From NCBI GenBank assembly GCA_029554345.1, contig JAKPJF010000142.1:1-64000 (forward strand): a stretch of 64,000 bases of DNA, written 5' to 3'. This document shows positions 15,812 through 23,708 of this stretch, piece after piece. Both the position numbers and the translations under genes were made by a program. Origin of the DNA: Spirochaetota bacterium. Lineage in GTDB: Bacteria; Spirochaetota; UBA4802; JAFGJZ01. Within the stretch, counting starts at the first letter, position 1; each line of letters starts with the position of its first letter. The notes beneath the pieces are model-generated. The model did not search any database. It had not been told where the DNA came from and saw only the letters and a list, made by a program, of their open reading frames with translations.

Positions 15812-16882
15812 TTATAGTACAATAAAAACTATAACGGCAATAAGGGCTAAAAGAACTGCAACCAAACTTATTATAGCAGGTAGACCTATTGCCTTGCCTT
15901 CACTCTTTTCTGTCTTTTCTCCAAGCGCAGCCGCATATACCGGATCAAGGGCTACCTTGATGTTTGTTTCTTCCTCTATTACGGCGGTATAAACGCCTTT
16001 CGCGATCAGTGCGAAAATTTTATAACCAACACCGTCAATGAATTTTATTGTTGTTATTCTTGCAGGAAGCGGCATTATTTTCTTTTTTTCAGTATCATAG
16101 GCTTTAAACGCCTGGGCGATCTGTATTGTCTGATTGTTTTCTTCAAGAAGGGTTATCATTACCTTATCGCCTTGAACGATTGACGATATGTGTTTGCCTT
16201 TGATCGGAGACAGATTGAGAGCTCCCTTAATTATAAGTTTAACTCCGTCTTTGCCAATCTGAGGTTCGTCCAGAGGGGTTTCCTGGCTGACTTTCTCAGA
16301 AATTTTATTTTCCTGAGCGGCAGCCTTTGAGTCCATTTTTCGCGAAGATTGAGAATCCAGTTCAATATCAAGAGAAGATGTCTCTTGAAACAGAAGCTTT
16401 AATTCGACACGTTTGAATCCGGTGGACTCGGTAAGAATTTTTTGAACTATATGCTGAGCCTGCACTTCATCGTTACGTTCAAGCAGTCTTCCGAGTTCAA
16501 CACATAATGAGCCGGTAAAGCTGCGTTCAACTTTATCCTTTATATCGGATGATGCGCGTGCATTTTCGCTTTTCTGACGGGCTGTGAGCATATCTTTTTC
16601 AAAAGTCCGCCAATCCTGATGATTGTTTAAGCTATTAATTGTATAATCCGGGGATATTACAAAAAGAGAGTCTATTATCCTGTTGTATGTCTTGTTGAAA
16701 AAAATAAGAAAAACGCCGTATAATGACGATGATGAAAATACACCCTTCATTGCCACGGCATCTTTATAAGATCCGGCTGCCATCTGTTTGGCTTTTACCA
16801 TGTCATTTCCGACATAATAAAGTGCTATATCTATCCTTTTAACCTGATCGGCTAAATTTGCTTTATCTTCTTTTTCGGACAT
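15812..16882 (-). CDS. Unknown tail-anchored membrane protein
   Basis: No family recognised. The 356 residues form a mostly helical N-terminal part (1-170) and a low-complexity Ser/Gln/Glu linker (about 172-208). A beta-rich domain follows at about 212-310 (VKLIIKGALNLSPIKGKHISSIVQGDKVMI). The C-terminal membrane helix at about 334-356 (IISLVAVLLALIAVIVFIVL) ends the chain. The bulk would be cytoplasmic. The start lies two bases past the stop of the receiver gene, with AGGT as ribosome site, so the two are translationally coupled. It may be an output or partner of that receiver. Its end overlaps an AT-rich hairpin (15807-15830) shared with hisF. Confidence 0.7.
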   Translation of the reverse strand: MSEKEDKANLADQVKRIDIALYYVGNDMVKAKQMAAGSYKDAVAMKGVFSSSSLYGVFLIFFNKTYNRIIDSLFVISPDYTINSLNNHQDWRTFEKDMLTARQKSENARASSDIKDKVERSFTGSLCVELGRLLERNDEVQAQHIVQKILTESTGFKRVELKLLFQETSSLDIELDSQSSRKMDSKAAAQENKISEKVSQETPLDEPQIGKDGVKLIIKGALNLSPIKGKHISSIVQGDKVMITLLEENNQTIQIAQAFKAYDTEKKKIMPLPARITTIKFIDGVGYKIFALIAKGVYTAVIEEETNIKVALDPVYAAALGEKTEKSEGKAIGLPAIISLVAVLLALIAVIVFIVL

Positions 16883-16883
16883 A

Positions 16884-17324
16884 CTACCTGTTTATCGCAA
16901 GTTTGATTCGTTCCAGCAGCCGTTGGCGCTGCAGGGGTTTGAGAATGAAATCCAGGGCACCCATTTTTACTAAATCCTCAACGACACCTTTGGTTGTTTC
17001 ATCGCTTATAAAAACTACTTTTATCGGATATTTGAGATTGTTTTTGAGTTCAAAAAGAAGAGCATATCCATCAAGAATAGGCATATCTAAATCAGTCGTT
17101 ATCAGATCAATTTTTCCGCCAAGCTTTTCAATGATTTTTAACGCATCGCGGCCGTTTGCGACATCGGCGATGATCTCATATTTTTCGGATTCGAGAATTT
17201 GTTTAATTTGTTTGCGTTGGAATTCCTGATCTTCAACAACAAGAACTTTGTAAGGTATTCCATTAGGTCTGATCCCGTCAGCCTGCTTTGAGTTCAGGGA
17301 CGGGAAATCATGCTTACTCTTCAT
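16884..17324 (-). CDS. Single-domain response regulator (CheY-like receiver)
   Basis: The start at 17324 has GGAG upstream and gives 146 residues; the longer frame to 17486 lacks a ribosome site. A 24-residue N-terminal extension precedes a complete receiver domain: acidic pair VVEDQE (about 30-33), phospho-acceptor D78 in TTDLDMPILDG, and the switch Ser in FISDETTKG. The conserved Lys is in FILKPLQRQRLLERI. No output domain is attached, so it acts through protein contacts. The next gene, coupled to it, encodes a tail-anchored membrane protein, and a GHKL-HDOD protein is divergently encoded. Confidence 0.9.
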   Translation of the reverse strand: MKSKHDFPSLNSKQADGIRPNGIPYKVLVVEDQEFQRKQIKQILESEKYEIIADVANGRDALKIIEKLGGKIDLITTDLDMPILDGYALLFELKNNLKYPIKVVFISDETTKGVVEDLVKMGALDFILKPLQRQRLLERIKLAINR

Positions 17325-17511
17325 AATTTCTCCGAATATAACAAATACCGGACTGCAATAAATATGCCCAGTGCAGTGAAATAAACAATCAATAGAGTTA
17401 TTTAATCCGATATTGAGACACTTTGTCAACTCAAATAATTGAACAGTTATGCTTATAAAATATTGCTTGAGATATTCTTGTTGCATATTTAGTGTTGTCT
17501 GGCGGTTAATT

Positions 17512-19005
17512 ATGAAAGCACTTATTTCTGCAGAAGATTATACTCTCGCAATAACCGAGGGAAAGTTGTTTTATCTGGAGTTTCAGGTTTTTGATGCTGA
17601 TGCTGAAGCCTGCTTTCTTCGAATTCTGCGCCGTTTTCTTTCTCATGCCGACCTTTTATATTCGCGTGATGTTCTGATAACCATTTTGAAAGAACTAATC
17701 AACAATGCAGTTAAAGCTAACGCCAAGCGTCTTTTTTTTCAAAGAATGAATCTTGATATCAGAAAGGATTATAGTGAAGGAATGACTTCCTTCAGTTCCT
17801 CTGTTCTCCGGCCTGACGGGGATCTTATGATTGCAATGCAGTCATCGGATTATAAAGTCAGAATTTATTTTGAAAACAGAAACTCTGATTATATAATTTC
17901 AGTCTGGAATAATACGCCTATTGTTCCGGAAGAAATTGAAAGAATTAATTCGAGGATAGAAAAGGCAAGGCATTATTCTAATATTTCCGAGGCTTTCGGA
18001 GACACTCTGGATGATTCAGAGGGGGCCGGTTTGGGTTTAATCATGGCCTCCATGGTTTTCCGTAACGCCGGGTTTGATGCAAGTAAATTTGTTGTACATC
18101 GAAAGGATAATTCGACTATCTTTTCACTTGCTTTAAGCAGAAGAACTGATTCGGCAGAAATACGCGGAAAAATAGCTCAGGAAATCAATAATGCAGTTGA
18201 AAATATTCCGGCGTTTCCTGAGAATTCAAGGCTTCTGATAGATATGTGCAAAAATCCTGATGTTACGATTAAACACATTTCAGACTTCGTTAAAAGAGAT
18301 CCTGGTTTGTCTGCTTCTATCTTAAAGCTTGCAAATTCCGCCGGATATATAACATCAAAAAAAATATCTTCTATCGAAGAGGCTTCTGTATTAATCGGAT
18401 TAAACGGAATACAGTCCATAGCAATGGCCAGCGGTGTTGATGAGATAGTTAATAATCATTTCAAAGAGTTTAAATATCTTTGGATGGAGTCCTATAAAAA
18501 AGCTTTCTATGCATATAAAATAGCAATTCAGCTGAAAAATGCTAAAATTGCAGAAAAAGCTTATCTTGCTGCTCTTCTTTCAAAAATCGGAAGAATACTT
18601 CTTCTTTCAATTAAAAAAGAAACTGCCCAAAAGCTTGCAGAAATTACCAGAAATAAATCGCAGACTGAAGTTGATATTCTTGAGGAAATTGCATTAGGTG
18701 TCAGCATTTCCACTCTCGGCAGTCTGATTGTCAAGCGCTGGCATTTTGATGACGACCTTTCGGAAGCAATTGAATATCACCGCAAGCCTCATATGGTGAG
18801 CGAAAAAAACAAGTCACTCAACTATACTGTTTATCTGGCTCATGTTTTTTGTGAAGCCGAAATAGGTAAATACCGTTTTGAGATAGTGGATGAAGATGTT
18901 CTTTCGTACTTTAATCTGGCAGATGCTAATAATTTTAAGAAACTTCATGATATTTTAATAGACGCATACAATACTCAGATGAAGAATATCGAAAATTTGA
19001 AATAA
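17512..19005 (+). CDS. GHKL ATPase-like domain fused to an HDOD domain
   Basis: The start at 17512 has GGCGG upstream. The first 205 residues of the 497 contain an N-box ([14 protein letters not shown], about 62-75) and a G-box ([16 protein letters not shown], about 167-182), so this looks like an ATP-binding GHKL domain without a His-phosphotransfer helix. Residues about 215-425 form an HDOD domain ([48 protein letters not shown]), a family of catalytically inactive HD relatives used in signalling. The architecture suggests a signalling protein whose HDOD output is gated by ATP binding. It is divergent from a CheY-like protein, a plausible partner. Confidence 0.82.
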   Translation: MKALISAEDYTLAITEGKLFYLEFQVFDADAEACFLRILRRFLSHADLLYSRDVLITILKELINNAVKANAKRLFFQRMNLDIRKDYSEGMTSFSSSVLRPDGDLMIAMQSSDYKVRIYFENRNSDYIISVWNNTPIVPEEIERINSRIEKARHYSNISEAFGDTLDDSEGAGLGLIMASMVFRNAGFDASKFVVHRKDNSTIFSLALSRRTDSAEIRGKIAQEINNAVENIPAFPENSRLLIDMCKNPDVTIKHISDFVKRDPGLSASILKLANSAGYITSKKISSIEEASVLIGLNGIQSIAMASGVDEIVNNHFKEFKYLWMESYKKAFYAYKIAIQLKNAKIAEKAYLAALLSKIGRILLLSIKKETAQKLAEITRNKSQTEVDILEEIALGVSISTLGSLIVKRWHFDDDLSEAIEYHRKPHMVSEKNKSLNYTVYLAHVFCEAEIGKYRFEIVDEDVLSYFNLADANNFKKLHDILIDAYNTQMKNIENLK

Positions 19006-19018
19006 TCAGGATTCAAAA

Positions 19019-19891
19019 ATGCATTTTCAAAATCTTATTGCAAAACTTAATGAATATTGGAGCTCAAAAGGATGCATAGTTATCCAGGGATACGATTTGG
19101 AAGTTGGAGCCGGAACATTTAATCCGGGCACATTCCTCCGTGCTCTCGGTCCTGAGCCGTGGAATGTGTGCTATGTTGAGCCTTCCCGCAGACCAACTGA
19201 CGGAAGATACGGCGAGAATCCAAACCGGCTTCAGCACTATTATCAGTATCAGGTAATAATGAAACCTTCGCCTTCAGATATACAGGATTTATATCTTGAT
19301 TCACTCCGTTATTTGGGGCTGAATTTGAATGAGCATGATGTGCGTTTTGTTGAAGACGATTGGGAGTCGCCGACACTTGGCGCTGCCGGCCTTGGCTGGG
19401 AAGTCTGGCTCGACGGAATGGAAATTACACAGTTTACTTATTTTCAACAGTGCGGAAGCATTGAGCTTAATCCAATTCCTGTAGAAATAACTTACGGTCT
19501 GGAAAGAATTTGCATGTATCTTCAGGGCGTTAACAGTGTTTTTGATATCAAGTGGAATGATCATATTTATTACAGAGATGTCCACTTTAGAAGTGAATAC
19601 GAATTTTCGCATTACAACTTCAGTATGAGTGATCCTAAGATGTATTTTCAGCTTTTTGATCTTTTCGAAAAGGAATGCAGTTCTATTTTAGAGAAAGAGC
19701 CGAAAGTTGTTCTTCCTGCTTATGATTTTGTACTGAAATGTTCGCATGCCTTTAATATGCTTGATGCTGCAGGAGCTATTTCTGTAACGGAAAGGGTCGG
19801 CTATATTACCAGAGTAAGAAACATGGCAAGAAAATGCGCAGAAAGATTTGTTCAAATACGTGAGGAGATGGGATATCCATTACTGAAATAG
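19019..19891 (+). CDS. glyQ: Glycyl-tRNA synthetase alpha subunit
   Basis: The 290 residues match GlyQ over its whole length, with the N-terminus [20 protein letters not shown], the class II motif region [27 protein letters not shown], and [17 protein letters not shown] near residue 160. GlyQ holds the glycine-activating site and works as an alpha2-beta2 tetramer with GlyS. No GlyS follows: the next gene is a phosphoesterase 15 bases downstream. GlyS must be elsewhere, since the alpha chain alone lacks the tRNA-binding parts. It follows the GHKL-HDOD gene by 13 bases and may be cotranscribed with it. Confidence 0.96.
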   Translation: MHFQNLIAKLNEYWSSKGCIVIQGYDLEVGAGTFNPGTFLRALGPEPWNVCYVEPSRRPTDGRYGENPNRLQHYYQYQVIMKPSPSDIQDLYLDSLRYLGLNLNEHDVRFVEDDWESPTLGAAGLGWEVWLDGMEITQFTYFQQCGSIELNPIPVEITYGLERICMYLQGVNSVFDIKWNDHIYYRDVHFRSEYEFSHYNFSMSDPKMYFQLFDLFEKECSSILEKEPKVVLPAYDFVLKCSHAFNMLDAAGAISVTERVGYITRVRNMARKCAERFVQIREEMGYPLLK

Positions 19892-19905
19892 AATAACGGA
19901 GAATC

Positions 19906-20892
19906 ATGAACAGCGGTCTGGATAATGTAATTCAGTTTTTTGATAAAAACAAGAAGATAATAATTACGACACATGAATCTCCGGATGCCGACGGGATAGG
20001 TGCGGAAATCGCGCTTAAGGAGCTTTTGGATTCTCTCGGAACAAAATCTTTTGTGTTAAATGGTGATCCGACGCCTGATAAACTTTGTTTTCTTGATGTC
20101 GATTCAGTTATCAATATCGCATCGGAATTTTCTCTGCCGGATGATATTTCTGAATATTCGGTGGTAGTTCTTGATACAAATAATTTCGTAAATACAGGTG
20201 CAGCATATAGTCTTTTATCTCCGCATGTTAATGAAATATTTATCATAGATCATCATGAAGGCGGTGAAGACTATATTGATACTCATTTTGTCATGGTCGA
20301 AGCGTCGAGTGCCAGCGAAATTGTTTTTTTTATAATGGATCACTATCGCCATGATTTTACAAGAAAAGCCGCTCAGGCTTTGTATACGGGACTGCTTTTT
20401 GATACCGGTGGATTTAAATACAAAAAGACCACACCGCGGACACATCTTGCTGTAGCAAAGCTTCTTTCTACCGGAATAAAACCGTTTGAAATTCACGAAA
20501 GAATTTTTGATATTAATGAACTTTCGGCATTTTTATTAAAGTCAAAGATTCTTTCAACGGTTGAGGTGTATCTTGACGGAAAGATGATTCTGATGCATCT
20601 TACTCCGGAAATGCTTAGAGAGACAGGTGCGGATTTTTCACAGGGTGAGACCAGTATAAATCTTCCTCTTTCTGTTGCCGAAGTTCAAGTATCGGTTCTT
20701 CTGAAGCAGGATGTGGAAGGCCCTCTTAAAGTCAGCATGAGAACGAAGGGTGATCTTGATGTCTCCGGAATTGCTATTTCTAACGGCGGCGGAGGGCATA
20801 AAAACGCGGCCGGTTTTAAGTCTCAGCTTTCCCGTGAAGAAGCTAAAAAGTATGTAGTAAAGCAAATAGAAGAGCTTTATCGTAATAAGTAA
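19906..20892 (+). CDS. nrnA: DHH-DHHA1 phosphoesterase (NrnA-like nanoRNase / pAp phosphatase)
   Basis: The 328-residue protein has the DHH-family metal motifs in order: THESPDADGIGAEIAL (motif I), VVLDTNN (motif II) and IIDHHEGGE (motif III). A further Asp lies in LLFDTGGFKY, and the DHHA1 substrate-binding loop is SNGGGGHKNAAGF near residue 293. Such enzymes degrade 2-5 base RNA fragments, pGpG or pAp with Mn2+. GGAG precedes the ATG. A short GGTC/GACC hairpin with a T-run at 20923-20942 may end this transcript. Confidence 0.9.
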   Translation: MNSGLDNVIQFFDKNKKIIITTHESPDADGIGAEIALKELLDSLGTKSFVLNGDPTPDKLCFLDVDSVINIASEFSLPDDISEYSVVVLDTNNFVNTGAAYSLLSPHVNEIFIIDHHEGGEDYIDTHFVMVEASSASEIVFFIMDHYRHDFTRKAAQALYTGLLFDTGGFKYKKTTPRTHLAVAKLLSTGIKPFEIHERIFDINELSAFLLKSKILSTVEVYLDGKMILMHLTPEMLRETGADFSQGETSINLPLSVAEVQVSVLLKQDVEGPLKVSMRTKGDLDVSGIAISNGGGGHKNAAGFKSQLSREEAKKYVVKQIEELYRNK

Positions 20893-20979
20893 TAGTAATA
20901 TTTTCTATCGCTGGTCTTTAGACCGCCTTTTTCTAATTCGTTTATTTAATGAAAAAATCAAAAAAAAATAGCTCCGATG

Positions 20980-21008
20980 TTGACGATTTTGTGATCTTTA
21001 ATTATATT
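20980..21008 (+). promoter_or_regulatory. Promoter of the Hsp20 operon
   Basis: TTGACG (20980-20985), exactly 17 bases, then TATATT (21003-21008). The -10 box forms the outer end of the CIRCE palindrome, and the predicted start near 21015 lies inside it. Confidence 0.8.
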
Positions 21009-21049
21009 ACTGTTAGCACTCGATAAAAATGAGTGCTAACAGTAATATA
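21003..21049 (+). promoter_or_regulatory. Extended CIRCE element (HrcA operator)
   Basis: The core TTAGCACTC (21013-21021), nine spacer bases and GAGTGCTAA (21031-21039) are a perfect CIRCE, the binding site of the heat-shock repressor HrcA. The inverted repeat continues outward for another ten bases on each side without a mismatch, giving 19-base arms (21003-21021 and 21031-21049). Confidence 0.95.
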
Positions 21050-21066
21050 TAAATAAGGAGGTCATT

Positions 21067-21477
21067 ATGTGGAACATAACAAAACACGAAACTCCGATCG
21101 AAAAACTATTCGATGACTTCTGGGGTTTTCCTGATCATTTCAAGGCGGAAGAAAAACTTTTCAATGTTGATCTGATTGAAAACAAAGATTCCTATACTCT
21201 TAAAGCTGATCTTCCAGGCGTTAAGAAAGAGGACTTGGATGTGAGCATTGAGAATGGTTTTCTTACTGTAGCAGCTAAACGTTCAAGCGAGAAAGAGCAT
21301 GATGAAGGTGAATATCATGTTCACGAAAGGAGTTCAGGCGAATTTAGAAGAAGATTCCGTGTTCCGGAATCTGTTAAGGCTGAAGAGATAAAAGCTGAAT
21401 TTAAAAACGGGGTTTTGGAATTAGTTATTCCTAAAACTGAAAAAGAAGAAAATAAAACAAGAATAATGATAAATTGA
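21067..21477 (+). CDS. Small heat shock protein, Hsp20 family (first of three)
   Basis: This 136-residue alpha-crystallin-type chaperone has the core domain from about residue 34 to 125 (YTLKADLPGVKKEDLDVSIENGFLTVAAKR) and the A-x-x-x-n-GVL motif (EFKNGVLELVIPK). The C-terminal extension has an I-M-I element (TRIMIN) in the place of the IxI oligomerisation motif. It holds unfolding proteins in a refoldable state. It is the first gene behind the CIRCE-controlled promoter and has an AAGGAGG ribosome site, so HrcA should repress it at normal temperature. Confidence 0.95.
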   Translation: MWNITKHETPIEKLFDDFWGFPDHFKAEEKLFNVDLIENKDSYTLKADLPGVKKEDLDVSIENGFLTVAAKRSSEKEHDEGEYHVHERSSGEFRRRFRVPESVKAEEIKAEFKNGVLELVIPKTEKEENKTRIMIN

Positions 21478-21487
21478 GGAGGTAAGT

Positions 21488-21880
21488 ATGTATCCTGTTT
21501 ACAGTATGATTAATGATCTGGTTAAAGCTTTTGATTCGGCGGTGTCTGATGAATCGGTTTACCGCGATAGACCTTTGACCAATGTTTATGAAAAAGAAGA
21601 TGCCATAGTGGTCAGAGCTATTGTTCCTGGGATGACTAGTGAAGATATCTCACTGGAAGTTGTTGATAATTACCTTGTTATCAAAGCTGCGCCTAAGAGT
21701 GAAGAGATATCAGGCAGATATCTTCGCCGGGAACGTGCTTCCGGTGCATTCAAGAAAACCGTTAAGCTTCCTTATCAGCTTGATAGGGATAAAATGAGCG
21801 CGAAACTGAGCGACGGCATTTTGACTGTTGAGCTTTCAAAGAGTGAAGCAGCTAAACCTAAAAAGATTGAGATTCTTTAA
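21488..21880 (+). CDS. Small heat shock protein, Hsp20 family (second of three)
   Basis: This 130-residue protein has the alpha-crystallin core IVVRAIVPGMTSEDISLEVVDNYLVIKAAP and the motif SAKLSDGILTVELSKSE. Its C-terminus PKKIEIL contains the I-x-I motif that locks oligomers. It differs considerably from its neighbours, so the cluster is an old duplication or a set of specialised subunits that may co-assemble. It starts 11 bases after the first hsp20 gene, with GAGGAGG as ribosome site. Confidence 0.95.
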   Translation: MYPVYSMINDLVKAFDSAVSDESVYRDRPLTNVYEKEDAIVVRAIVPGMTSEDISLEVVDNYLVIKAAPKSEEISGRYLRRERASGAFKKTVKLPYQLDRDKMSAKLSDGILTVELSKSEAAKPKKIEIL

Positions 21881-21889
21881 GGAGGAAAT

Positions 21890-22240
21890 ATGAGTGAAAA
21901 ATTAGTTAATAGAAAAATATCTCCGGCTGCTGATATTGCTGAGAATGAAAATGAATATACCATAAAGCTTGATATGCCGGGAGTAAAGAGAGAAAATATT
22001 TCCATCACTCTGAGTGAGGGGAAGCTTGAAATTGAAGGAAAATTCTCTGAAGAAACAAATTCTAACGAGGCTATTAAATATAGAGAGTTTTCCGGCGGGG
22101 ATTATTACAGGGGGTTCACTTTAGGTGCGGATATTGAACCAAACGGTGTTACGGCGAAATATGAAAATGGTGTTCTCTCGGTGACTATGAAAAAAAGAGA
22201 AGAAGTTAAACCTAGAAAAATTGAGCTTCTTGCGGGTTAA
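21890..22240 (+). CDS. Small heat shock protein, Hsp20 family (third of three)
   Basis: This is the shortest of the set at 116 residues. Its core is YTIKLDMPGVKRENISITLSEGKLEIEGKF and AKYENGVLSVTMKKRE, with the tail PRKIELLAG holding an I-x-L version of the C-terminal anchoring motif. The N-terminal arm is very short (about 15 residues before the core), which in this family usually reduces oligomer size and substrate range. It follows the second gene by 10 bases (AGGAGG) and is closed by a terminator. Confidence 0.95.
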   Translation: MSEKLVNRKISPAADIAENENEYTIKLDMPGVKRENISITLSEGKLEIEGKFSEETNSNEAIKYREFSGGDYYRGFTLGADIEPNGVTAKYENGVLSVTMKKREEVKPRKIELLAG

Positions 22241-22266
22241 AAAAGCGGGGATTCCCCCGCTTTTTT
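22241..22266 (+). terminator. Terminator of the Hsp20 operon
   Basis: GCGGGG (22245-22250), loop ATTC and CCCCGC (22255-22260) are flanked by AAAA and followed by TTTTTT. Confidence 0.93.
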
Positions 22267-22313
22267 GTTTGCACCCATATCCGCTTTGTTTATAACTATT
22301 CCAAGAGTTTAAT

Positions 22314-22958
22314 GTGACAGCAAAAACAAAACATGAATTTATCGAAGAATGGAATTGGACTTCAGGAAAGCCTCTTGGAAAACCTGTAGAAAGATCTTTC
22401 GCTCATAGAGAGGGAATTCCTCACGAAGGTGTTCACCTTTGGATTTATAAAATCATAGACGGAGAAATATGGATACTCCTTCAAAAGCGTTCGAGAAATA
22501 AGGATCTTTATCCTTCTGTATTCGATATATCTGTCGGAGGACATGTGCCTTTTGGTCTGAATAACGGCAAGATTCAGAAAGAGGCATCAGAAGAATTGAG
22601 TATTGATGTTAAGGATGAAGAACTTACTGATTTGGGATATTTCCGTTATGAAGAAATAATACCTCAAATGGATTTATTTCACCGGGAATTTCAGCACATC
22701 TGGATAATGAATTCGGATATTGAAATTGATAGTTACTCTTTTTCGGACGGTGAGGTTGAAGCAGTTTGTTTTATCCGGCTTAATGATTTTATATCGGTAC
22801 TATCAGGAAAGCTGAAATCTGCAGAATCGTTTTACTTTGATGGAAAAAATGTTTTTATGAGGGATATTGAGCTTGAAGAGTTTCATCCTTTATTTTTTTC
22901 CCCTGGAATGAAAGATTATCTTGCCCTAGTAATAGATGCGATAAGTCATAATACTTGA
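22314..22958 (+). CDS. Nudix hydrolase
   Basis: The GTG at 22314 opens a 214-residue protein. The Nudix motif is GHVPFGLNNGKIQKEASEEL SID (residues about 79-101), with the metal-binding Glu pair in EASEEL. The N-terminal part (GVHLWIYKIIDGEIWILLQKRSRNKDLYP) resembles IPP-isomerase-like and YfcD-like Nudix proteins, which often have unclear substrates. The domain arrangement does not reveal the nucleotide. It stands alone between the Hsp20 terminator and the lipoprotein genes. The start is uncertain because no clear ribosome site precedes it. Confidence 0.85.
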   Translation: MTAKTKHEFIEEWNWTSGKPLGKPVERSFAHREGIPHEGVHLWIYKIIDGEIWILLQKRSRNKDLYPSVFDISVGGHVPFGLNNGKIQKEASEELSIDVKDEELTDLGYFRYEEIIPQMDLFHREFQHIWIMNSDIEIDSYSFSDGEVEAVCFIRLNDFISVLSGKLKSAESFYFDGKNVFMRDIELEEFHPLFFSPGMKDYLALVIDAISHNT

Positions 22959-23011
22959 TTCTGTTTAAAAATACGACTTTTTATCCTTCCAAATTGTTTG
23001 TTGACATTAAA

Positions 23012-23038
23012 AGTAACAAAGTTTAGCTTTCTGTTACT
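23012..23038. promoter_or_regulatory. Inverted repeat in the promoter region of the LpoB-like gene
   Basis: AGTAACA (23012-23018) and TGTTACT (23032-23038) are perfect reverse complements 13 bases apart, directly after a TTGACA at 23001-23006. This could be an operator or a leader hairpin. The -10 box is not obvious. Confidence 0.4.
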
Positions 23039-23102
23039 GATGAATTGCCTGATGATTTCGGGTTAATAATAAGTTCTTAATAATAATTGAAGAGGTTTTG
23101 AT

Positions 23103-23681
23103 ATGAAAAAGATTTTTGCATTCGCTTCGATTCTGTTTTTTTCTATGATTTTTTCAGCTTGCGGTTCAACGGTTGAATATGGAGACGCCAGCAAGGATAA
23201 AGGTTCGGCAGAATGGGGTCCTAAAGAGATTAAAATGACCACTTCAATGATGGTCGGTTCGATTTATTCTTATCTCAAAGACGAGTGGAAACAGCCTGCT
23301 TTTCTTCAGGTAAAGAAATTCCAGAATAAAACATCTGAACATATCGATACTAAAATGATTTCTGAAGAAATTGTTACTCAGCTTATCAAAAAAAGAATTT
23401 CTTTTGTTGATGATTCGTTGACGGCTGAAGCACTTGAAGAAATGGAAAAAGGAATGAGCGGTATGATTGATCCGGACAGTGCAGTTCCAATGGGTTATTT
23501 GAAATCCCCTAATATGTATTTAACCGGAGATGTTCGTGATAATGTAAGAACTGTTAAAGGAAAAAATATTCAGTATCTTGTTGTTACTCTGAAGCTTTAT
23601 AATCTCAAAACAGGAATTATCATGTGGCAGGAGCAGAAAGAATTTCTTAAAACCAGCAAAAATACTAAAATTTCCTTTTAG
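23103..23681 (+). CDS. LpoB-like lipoprotein (penicillin-binding protein activator family)
   Basis: The signal peptide ends in lipobox FSAC (C20). The 192-residue protein has the LpoB-type core: AFLQVKKFQNKTSEHIDTKMISEEIVTQLIKKRISFVDD, then the strand pair YLTGDVRDNVRTVKG and LVVTLKLYNLKTGIIMWQEQKEF. In enterobacteria LpoB activates PBP1B from the outer membrane; in other phyla the partner is not known. The next gene is a COG3014-type lipoprotein, the same pairing as in Vibrio-like genomes. GAAGAGG is the ribosome site. Confidence 0.8.
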   Translation: MKKIFAFASILFFSMIFSACGSTVEYGDASKDKGSAEWGPKEIKMTTSMMVGSIYSYLKDEWKQPAFLQVKKFQNKTSEHIDTKMISEEIVTQLIKKRISFVDDSLTAEALEEMEKGMSGMIDPDSAVPMGYLKSPNMYLTGDVRDNVRTVKGKNIQYLVVTLKLYNLKTGIIMWQEQKEFLKTSKNTKISF

Positions 23682-23708
23682 TACAAGAGTAATCCAAGGA
23701 GATTTATT

